Source: Propionibacteriaceae bacterium
GTDB taxonomy: Bacteria; Actinomycetota; Actinomycetes; Propionibacteriales; Propionibacteriaceae
DNA: 5,706 nt
Direction: 5' to 3'
Assembly: GCA_027346035.1 (NCBI GenBank)
Contig: DAIESZ010000267.1
Coordinates: 1-5,706 of the forward strand
Position numbers and translations under genes: made by a program. The notes beneath the pieces were generated by a model. That model did no database searches. It worked only from the letters and a program-made list of their open reading frames with translations, and was not told the origin of the DNA. Positions 1 through 4,098 of the stretch are shown piece after piece (the stretch's first letter is position 1; the number at the start of each line of letters is the position of its first letter).

Positions 1-693
1 CCCGCCGCCGAAGCCGCCGAGGTCGCCGACGCTGGCCCACTCGCCGTCGCGGCGGAGCGCCCCGACGGCGTCTTCGGCGTAGCCCCGGCACAGGTAGGCC
101 GAGCGCGCCCAGATGACGCCGTCTCGGACGTCGATGTCCACGCCGGGGAACGCGTGCAGGTCGTCGGCGGACGCTCCGGCGGCCACGAACGAAAGTTCGG
201 AGGCCCCGTAATAGTGCGCCACCTGGAGCCCGCGTTCGGCGGCCGCCCCGGCCGCGGCGGCGGGAAGCCGGTCGCCCGCGACGACCACCCGGGTCCCGGG
301 GCGGAGCCGATCGCCGAGCCGCGCGAGTTGCGTCGGGGTGAGGCATGCGTGGGTGGCATCGGCGGCATCGGCGCTCACCCGCGCGCCCACGACCCGGGCG
401 TGCACCGCGGCGAAGAGGTTCATGGTCGCCGCGGGCGGTCCGGGCACCCACACCCGTGCGCCCGGGCCGACCCCGCTGAGATCGGAGTAGGGCTCGAACG
501 ACGACCACCACGATCCGGTGGTGCGGACCACCCGCCGGCCGGTGCCTCCGGTGGTCCCCGACGTCGCCAGGGCGAGGTCGTGCCCCGCTTCATGGGCGGC
601 CAGCACCGCCGCGACCGGGTCCACCGCGAGGTCGGGCCTCACCAGTGCGTCGGCGCCGGGCCGGGACGAGCCGGGGATAGCGGGCGCGACCAT
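1..693 (-). CDS. AMP-binding acyl-CoA ligase (MenE-like short form), 3' part outside the window
   Basis: This is the N-terminal 231 residues of an ANL-superfamily adenylating enzyme, which activates a carboxylic acid with ATP and passes it to CoA; it is probably cytoplasmic. The phosphate-binding loop TSGTTGGTGR lies at residues 44-53. A PTQLARL segment (120-126) and VVVAGDRLP (136-144) match the MenE-like subgroup. The A5-type motif YYGASE is at 161-166 and the ribose-binding GDLG motif at 223-226. The phosphate loop sits only about 44 residues from the start, so the enzyme is a short form like actinobacterial MenE. However, the YYGASELSF signature is more typical of other short acyl-CoA ligases than of o-succinylbenzoate-CoA ligase, so the substrate is left open. 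The ATG at 693 was chosen because TAGCAT lies 7 nt upstream and no Shine-Dalgarno sequence is present, which fits leaderless initiation. The C-terminal domain and catalytic lysine lie beyond position 1. The family is well supported and the exact substrate is not. Confidence 0.87.
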   Translation of the reverse strand, partial: MVAPAIPGSSRPGADALVRPDLAVDPVAAVLAAHEAGHDLALATSGTTGGTGRRVVRTTGSWWSSFEPYSDLSGVGPGARVWVPGPPAATMNLFAAVHARVVGARVSADAADATHACLTPTQLARLGDRLRPGTRVVVAGDRLPAAAAGAAAERGLQVAHYYGASELSFVAAGASADDLHAFPGVDIDVRDGVIWARSAYLCRGYAEDAVGALRRDGEWASVGDLGGFGGG

Positions 694-700
694 GGGCGCG

Positions 701-706
701 ATGCTA
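701..706 (-). promoter_or_regulatory. Putative -10 box of a leaderless promoter for the acyl-CoA ligase
   Basis: The minus strand reads TAGCAT, then 7 nt, then the ATG at 693. It fits the TANNNT actinobacterial -10 consensus and would place the transcription start at or next to the start codon. No Shine-Dalgarno sequence is visible before this ATG. No convincing -35 box is seen. This is inferred from spacing and sequence only. Confidence 0.5.
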
Positions 707-794
707 CCGACGAGACACGAGCCTGGTCGGTGACGGCTCCTCGGTGACACACCGCCCGCCGGCTTACCGATGCCTGAATCGCCTCGTCACAGGG

Positions 795-867
795 CGGCCC
801 CGATAGGATTCGAACCTACGACACGCGGTTTAGGAAACCGCTGCTCTATCCCCTGAGCTACGGGGCC
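795..867 (-). tRNA. trnR: tRNA-Arg(CCU)
   Basis: A complete 73-nt cloverleaf reads on the minus strand. The acceptor stem is GGCCCCG/CGGGGCC (7 perfect pairs) with discriminator G. The D stem is GCTC/GAGC. The anticodon stem is GCGGT/ACCGC around the loop TTCCTAA, giving anticodon CCT, which reads the AGG arginine codon. The T stem is GTAGG/CCTAT with the standard TTCGAAT loop. The bases after the discriminator are CCCT, so CCA is not encoded and must be added enzymatically, as is common in actinobacteria. The gene lies 106 nt downstream of the peptidase-LamG stop codon and 101 nt upstream of the ligase start, on the same strand as both. No duplicated tRNA fragment was seen nearby. Confidence 0.97.
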
Positions 868-973
868 ATGGCGCCGTAGCGCCGCCCACCAGCGTAGCGG
901 CAGATCGGGCGGGCGCCGTCATGCCCGGTCCCCGGGGGGCCAGGTCGGATGCCGGCGAGGCGCGCATCAGGGG

Positions 974-2728
974 TCAGGCGCGTCCGGCGTCGAAGTGCTG
1001 GAGCACCTGGGTCGCGCTGAGGGCCGTGGTGTAGACAGCGACGTACGAGAGGGAGCCCGTGTAGTAGTCGGGCCCGTTGTAGCCGGCGCCGTTGCCGGCC
1101 GCCCAGCCCTGCAGCCGGCCGCAGCCGATCTTCCAGTAGCCGGAGTAGCCCTGGGCGCTGGTCACCGCGTGGTTGGCGGCCACCAGGGTGCCGTCGAGAT
1201 AGAGCGCCATGCCGGCGCTCGACAAGGTGGCGATCACGTGGTGCCACTGGCCGTCGGCGTAGTCGACCCCGGCCGGTGATGCCACGGTCTCGACCGCGCC
1301 GGGGTAGACGCCGAACACGACGCGTCCGGCCGGGTCGAGGTAGATCTGGCGGTCCCAGTTGGTGTCCCTGACGTTCGTGCTGGTGCCGAAGCCGATGAGC
1401 TTCCCGTTGCTTGTCGTGGTGGTGTTGAACCAGGCTTCCAGCGAGAACGTGTCTGGTCCGGTGATCCGAGTGGGGACGTAGACGCAGGAACTCGACCCGT
1501 CGAACGTGGCGCCGACCGATCCGCCCTGCGCGCACCCGCTGCTGCTCGAGGTGGCGAGCTTGCCCGACCGGCGAGCGGGGTGCTGGTTGGTGAGGTCGGG
1601 CTGCGACTTGCCGGCGGCGTTGTCGAGCGGGTAGACACCCCACACCCCGGCAGTGGCGGTGTCCGTCGCGGCGCAGTCCGCCCAGGTGCCGGTGCCGAGT
1701 GTGTTGCCGCTGTTGGCGATGGACGCCGTGAACGCGGCGTGTGCCGGTGTCGGGTGCAGCACCCAGGCCGAGAGCAGCAGCGCGACGGACACCGTGGCGA
1801 GCGCGGTCAGGAGCGACGAGCGGCCCGGTCCGTCGGCGCCCGGTGGCGGTGAGGGGGGATCCTCGGCGTCCGGCGGGTCGCTGGACGCCGAGGGATCGTC
1901 GTCGTGCCTCGGGACCGTGACGGGAGCCGCGGGGACTCCGACGATCACGCAGGCCAGCAGTGGGAGCAGACAGAACACCACGACGGCAAACCACCACCAG
2001 GGTCCCATCTGCAGGTGCGGGACGATCTGCACCAGTCGTCCCCCGCCGAGTACGTCGGTGTGCACCGTGCCCACCTGGCCCGCCACAAGGTCCGTGGAGG
2101 TGCCCCCCACTGCGGTGACGCGGATGGGCAGGATCCCGGTCGACACGACCTGCGCGGTGACCCCGCCGCCCTGGGGGTAGTAGGTGATCGGCTCCACGTC
2201 CACCCAGGGATGCAGCCACAGCGCGACGCCGCTGAACACCAGCGCGGAACCGACCACCCGTGCCGGCTCACGTCCGCTCGCGCCGAGCTTGGCGGTGAGC
2301 AGCCACACGAGCAGCCAGCCGAGCACCAGCCAGGGCAGGGCGCGCAGCAGGAACCCCGCACCGGGCAGTCGCGCGATGACGACGCCGATGACCTGCGAAC
2401 GGGTCACGGTCCAGGGATCCTGCGCACCGTTGATGTCGCCCTTGGTCTGGTAACCACCGTCGGCCGTGACCGCCACGATGCGGTGGGTGTAGATCCTGTT
2501 GCCCCCGTTCGGTCGGAAGGAGATGATCTCGCCGATCCGCGGGGTGCCCGGCGTGGTGAGCACCATCGTCCCGACCGGGGCGGTGCGTCCCATCGAGGGT
2601 GACGAAACCACGAACCAGCGTCCGCCCTCGGCGCGGAAGACGCCCGCGGCGAGGGCGAGCGCGACGAGGCAGCCCGCCAGGAGCGTGAGCACGATCCTGG
2701 ACGCAGACCCCGGGGTGATCCTTGGCAT
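974..2728 (-). CDS. SipW-type (S26B) signal peptidase fused to a LamG-like domain through an internal signal-peptide-like segment
   Basis: Residues are counted from the ATG at 2728. Residues 12-30 form a membrane segment. The S26 nucleophile box SSPSM follows, with Ser45 as predicted nucleophile. THRIVAV (His82) is the ER/SipW-type base in place of the bacterial lysine, and KGDINGAQD carries Asp98 and Asp104. Further hydrophobic segments lie at about 124-145, 158-172 and 244-266, with a beta-rich stretch at 176-238 between the last two. An acidic, proline-rich linker (268-304) leads to a fifth hydrophobic segment (305-324) ending in AHA (329-331). AFTASIANSGN follows from 332, then a LamG/concanavalin-like domain (about 359-581) with the hallmarks FSLEAWF, GQWHHV and LYLDGTLV. 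Four cysteines (352, 399, 415, 536) in this outer part could form disulfides. A typical SipW ends before the linker. The frame is open throughout, with no sign of a frameshift. Codons TTG-ATG-ATG start at 2734; the second ATG was chosen because GGGAAG then sits 6 nt away. It is probably co-transcribed with the TasA-like gene upstream. Confidence 0.88.
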   Translation of the reverse strand: MPRITPGSASRIVLTLLAGCLVALALAAGVFRAEGGRWFVVSSPSMGRTAPVGTMVLTTPGTPRIGEIISFRPNGGNRIYTHRIVAVTADGGYQTKGDINGAQDPWTVTRSQVIGVVIARLPGAGFLLRALPWLVLGWLLVWLLTAKLGASGREPARVVGSALVFSGVALWLHPWVDVEPITYYPQGGGVTAQVVSTGILPIRVTAVGGTSTDLVAGQVGTVHTDVLGGGRLVQIVPHLQMGPWWWFAVVVFCLLPLLACVIVGVPAAPVTVPRHDDDPSASSDPPDAEDPPSPPPGADGPGRSSLLTALATVSVALLLSAWVLHPTPAHAAFTASIANSGNTLGTGTWADCAATDTATAGVWGVYPLDNAAGKSQPDLTNQHPARRSGKLATSSSSGCAQGGSVGATFDGSSSCVYVPTRITGPDTFSLEAWFNTTTTSNGKLIGFGTSTNVRDTNWDRQIYLDPAGRVVFGVYPGAVETVASPAGVDYADGQWHHVIATLSSAGMALYLDGTLVAANHAVTSAQGYSGYWKIGCGRLQGWAAGNGAGYNGPDYYTGSLSYVAVYTTALSATQVLQHFDAGRA

Positions 2729-2734
2729 CATCAA

Positions 2735-2740
2735 CTTCCC
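2735..2740 (-). promoter_or_regulatory. Ribosome binding site that decides the peptidase-LamG start
   Basis: The minus strand reads GGGAAG immediately followed by TTG-ATG-ATG. The spacing is 0 nt to the TTG (2734), 3 nt to the first ATG (2731) and 6 nt to the second ATG (2728). Only the last is a normal Shine-Dalgarno distance, so the protein probably begins MPRITPGS. Confidence 0.55.
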
Positions 2741-2770
2741 GATCGGTGTGAGCGAGTGGTGCCCTCAGCC

Positions 2771-3442
2771 TCAGGAGGTGAAGGTCCAGGTGAGGGGCTG
2801 GCTGGCGGCCAGGCCCTGGTAGGTGGAGCCGGCGCTGGAGTCGAGCGTCACGGAGACGCTGATCGGCACGCTGGTGCCTGCCGTGACTGGTGCGAGGGGC
2901 GCGAGAACGTTGACGACGCCGCCCGAGGCGAGATCGGCGGCAGTGCCCGTGAAGATGGTGGTGCCACCCTCGGACCCGCCCTTGATGACGATGTCGAGCT
3001 TCGAGCACAGGTCGGTGGCCGACCCGTTGAGCGAGCCGTTGGTCGACTGGGTGCAGGCGCCGGGGGTGAGGGCGAAGTTGGTCGCGTCGACCGTCCCGGT
3101 GTTCTTGATGACAATGTTGGTGGTCACCGTCTGACCCGGAACCATGTTGAGGTCACCGCCGTACTTGTTGATGGTCGAGCAGGTGGCGCTGTTCGTCGAG
3201 ACCGATCCGCCGTCGGTGCTGTTGCAGACGGTCGAGCCGCTCGACTCCTGCATCGTGAGGTAGCCGGTGCCCGCGCTGTTGACGCTGTTCTGGATGCTGG
3301 CGACGAACGCCGAGAACGTCGGAGTGAACGAGAGTCCCAGGAGGGCCGAGCCGGCGACCCCGGCGACGAGCACGGGGACCGCGAGGTGACGGCGTCCGCG
3401 GCGGGGCTTCTGGTTCGAGGGCGCGCTGGAGTTTTCAGACAT
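2771..3442 (-). CDS. SipW-cognate signal peptide protein, TasA/camelysin-like secreted protein
   Basis: This 223-residue protein is predicted to be exported and probably deposited at the cell surface. The N-terminus is basic (KPRRGRRH at 12-19), followed by a hydrophobic stretch at 20-38. A SipW-type junction follows: TFSAFVASIQNSVNSAGTG at 42-60. This is the sequence class recognised by ER-type signal peptidases, with cleavage probably near Ala45. The mature part has DLNMVPGQTVTTNIVIKNTG (97-116), the PG-x-T-V-T...IKNTGT pattern of TasA/camelysin beta-sandwich proteins. Four cysteines (73, 88, 130, 146) could form two disulfides. Serine, threonine and glycine are abundant, as in many secreted actinobacterial proteins. 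GAAGGA lies 6 nt before the ATG. The gene precedes the peptidase-LamG gene by 42 nt on the same strand, as expected for a substrate and its dedicated peptidase. Whether it forms fibres like TasA or has another role cannot be told from sequence. The RR pair is not followed by the Tat consensus. Confidence 0.85.
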   Translation of the reverse strand: MSENSSAPSNQKPRRGRRHLAVPVLVAGVAGSALLGLSFTPTFSAFVASIQNSVNSAGTGYLTMQESSGSTVCNSTDGGSVSTNSATCSTINKYGGDLNMVPGQTVTTNIVIKNTGTVDATNFALTPGACTQSTNGSLNGSATDLCSKLDIVIKGGSEGGTTIFTGTAADLASGGVVNVLAPLAPVTAGTSVPISVSVTLDSSAGSTYQGLAASQPLTWTFTS

Positions 3443-3448
3443 GGTTGT

Positions 3449-3454
3449 TCCTTC
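3449..3454 (-). promoter_or_regulatory. Strong ribosome binding site of the TasA-like gene
   Basis: The minus strand reads GAAGGA, 6 nt before the ATG at 3442. It is the clearest Shine-Dalgarno sequence in the window, and contrasts with the leaderless-looking starts of the ligase and UDP-glucose genes. It implies a transcript with a real 5' leader. Confidence 0.75.
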
Positions 3455-3479
3455 GGAATAAGGTGTAAAGGTCGTTCAA

Positions 3480-3527
3480 GGACTCCGCAGGAGAGGATCC
3501 GAACTGTGAGCAAACAATAACGAGTCC
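3480..3527 (-). promoter_or_regulatory. Inverted repeats in the probable 5' leader of the TasA-like operon
   Basis: On the minus strand GGACTC (3522-3527) can pair with GAGTCC (3480-3485) across 36 nt. Inside, CTCC-TGC-GGAG (3483-3493) forms a small hairpin. A TCCTC segment (3493-3497) can compete for GAGGA in the upstream arm. These are mutually exclusive pairings about 40-85 nt before the start codon. They match no riboswitch family I recognise. They could be structural leader elements or chance. Confidence 0.3.
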
Positions 3528-3656
3528 TCGATCTTCATTCCAACTTGGTCTCAGTTCAGATTCAGGTAGTTGAAGATTAAAGGACGCAGTCCAGATTTAA
3601 ATGACCATGAGGGATTGGCGGAGTTCGGCGCGGCCGTCACGGGCGCGGGCCATGCC

Positions 3657-3694
3657 CCCTAGTCCCAGCTGGGTCGCGATCGGGATCCCTAGTC
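3657..3694 (+). repeat. Two direct CCCTAGTC boxes 30 bp apart
   Basis: CCCTAGTC occurs at 3657-3664 and 3687-3694. Counting the flanks, CCCTAGTC-nn-AG-n-TG is shared. The 30-bp period is close to three helical turns, so a bound protein would lie on one face of the DNA. Each copy runs into an inverted repeat: CCCAGCTGGG (3664-3673) after the first and CGAAGG-TG-CCTTCG (3694-3707) after the second. A related CCCTATTG at 3802-3809 precedes the hairpin at 3809-3826. A transcription-factor site for either divergent gene is plausible. Confidence 0.5.
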
Positions 3695-3707
3695 GAAGGT
3701 GCCTTCG
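3682..3707. repeat. Palindrome GGGATCCC and adjacent inverted repeat
   Basis: GGGATCCC (3682-3689) is a perfect 8-bp palindrome that overlaps the second CCCTAGTC box. It is followed at 3694-3707 by CGAAGG-TG-CCTTCG, a 6-bp perfect stem with a 2-nt centre. A 2-nt loop is too tight for RNA without losing inner pairs, so a DNA operator reading is at least as likely as an RNA hairpin. Confidence 0.45.
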
Positions 3708-3708
3708 T

Positions 3709-3725
3709 GCCCCCACTTTGGGGGG
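3709..3725. repeat. Left copy of a 17-nt C-run/G-run near-palindrome
   Basis: GCCCCCACTTTGGGGGG has five C facing six G across ACTTT. It matches the copy at 3809-3825 at 15 of 17 positions, and the two starts are exactly 100 bp apart. It can fold as a hairpin on either strand or act as a dimer-binding operator. No T-tract follows, so it does not look like an intrinsic terminator. Confidence 0.5.
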
Positions 3726-3808
3726 ATCGGCCCCGCTCGCAGCGGCGGCTGCCGCCCAGCTCGTCGACCGAGGGCCTCATGGCCGATCATTGTGCATCCC
3801 ACCCTATT

Positions 3809-3826
3809 GCCCCCCTTTTGGGGGGC
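3809..3826. repeat. Right copy of the C-run/G-run palindrome (perfect 7-bp stem)
   Basis: GCCCCCCTTTTGGGGGGC is a perfect 7-bp inverted repeat around TTTT. Without the last C it is the partner of the element at 3709-3725. It starts 100 bp after that copy and follows CCCTATTG directly. No run of T follows on either strand, which argues against a standard terminator. Confidence 0.55.
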
Positions 3827-4022
3827 GAGATCAACGCACTGAGGAGCAATTCTCGCGTCCGTTCAAGGTGTGGCATATCGACGGGGAGGGGCGTTTCGAC
3901 CACGGCGAACAATCACCCCGGCCGACTCCCGGAACCCTCGGATCGTTTGCGCTCATTCTGGTAACCGGTTGCCGCGCTGACCCGGAGACACCGGCCCGGC
4001 GACACGGGACCCGACGGGAACG

Positions 4023-4040
4023 GGCCTCCGCCAGGAGGCC
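4023..4040 (+). repeat. Hairpin upstream of the UDP-glucose gene
   Basis: GGCCTCC-GCCA-GGAGGCC is a 7-bp perfect stem with a 4-nt loop, 58 nt before the start codon. It lies upstream of the predicted -10 box, so it would not be in a leaderless mRNA. It could be an operator, or end a transcript arising in the intergenic region, but no U-tract follows. Confidence 0.4.
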
Positions 4041-4086
4041 GCCCGCTCGCCGGCATGCGGTTCTCGGCGCCGGGGCGGGCTTCCCA

Positions 4087-4092
4087 TAGGCT
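4087..4092 (+). promoter_or_regulatory. -10 box of a leaderless promoter for the UDP-glucose gene
   Basis: TAGGCT is followed by GGACCC and then the ATG at 4099. This fits the actinobacterial TANNNT -10 box with transcription starting at or beside the A of the start codon. No Shine-Dalgarno sequence precedes the ATG. A weak -35 candidate (TTCTCG, 4061-4066) is spaced too far away to be convincing. Confidence 0.65.
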
Positions 4093-4098
4093 GGACCC

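Larger units (their letters stand above)
3443..4098. other. 656-bp divergent non-coding region between the TasA-like gene and the UDP-glucose gene
   Basis: No believable gene is seen on either strand. Open frames exist, including a plus-strand one at 3601-4089, but they have no ribosome binding site or recognisable protein, and run through dense palindromes and the ugp promoter. The region has three parts. Positions 3501-3600 are AT-rich (41% GC by count) and probably hold the promoter and leader of the TasA-like operon. Positions about 3655-3830 are packed with inverted repeats and short direct repeats. Positions about 3830-4098 hold only one clear hairpin (4023-4040) before the -10 box of the UDP-glucose gene. 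The length is large for a bacterial promoter region and suggests regulation or an undetected small RNA. Confidence 0.7.

Noticed and set aside
742..754. Terminator after the tRNA (CGGTG-TGT-CACCG on the minus strand)
   Set aside because: It is a 5-bp stem with a 3-nt loop and no T-run. It is too weak to call in GC-rich DNA.
795..867. tRNA-Arg as an integration site for the secretion module
   Set aside because: The 3' end, where integrases usually cut, faces the acyl-CoA ligase and not the module. No second copy of the tRNA tail, integrase or transposase is present.
948..968. Intrinsic terminator after the peptidase-LamG gene
   Set aside because: Only a 5-bp GATGC/GCATC stem with a poorly paired interior is present, with no U-tract. 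The nearby GGTCC...GGGCC is also weak.
858..2219. A 453-codon minus-strand frame overlapping the peptidase-LamG gene
   Set aside because: It runs through the end of the tRNA gene and reads as Arg/Gly/His-rich sequence. The overlapping frame has clear catalytic and LamG motifs, so this one is a shadow.
1904..2602. A 232-codon plus-strand frame opposite the peptidase
   Set aside because: Its composition is biased toward H, D, G and R, it has no domain, and it lies entirely antisense to a well-supported gene.
3380..3442. Twin-arginine signal on the TasA-like protein
   Set aside because: KPRRGRRH has arginine pairs but lacks the S-R-R-x-F-L-K pattern. The junction sequence fits a SipW-cognate signal peptide better.
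3443..3600. Known riboswitch (for example cyclic-di-GMP) in the TasA-like leader
   Set aside because: I find none of the conserved core sequences I know for that class, only short inverted repeats.
3601..4089. A 162-codon plus-strand open frame in the intergenic region
   Set aside because: No ribosome binding site precedes it. It spans the palindrome cluster and the -10 region of the UDP-glucose gene, its product is arginine/proline-rich low-complexity sequence typical of chance frames in GC-rich DNA, and no family is recognisable.
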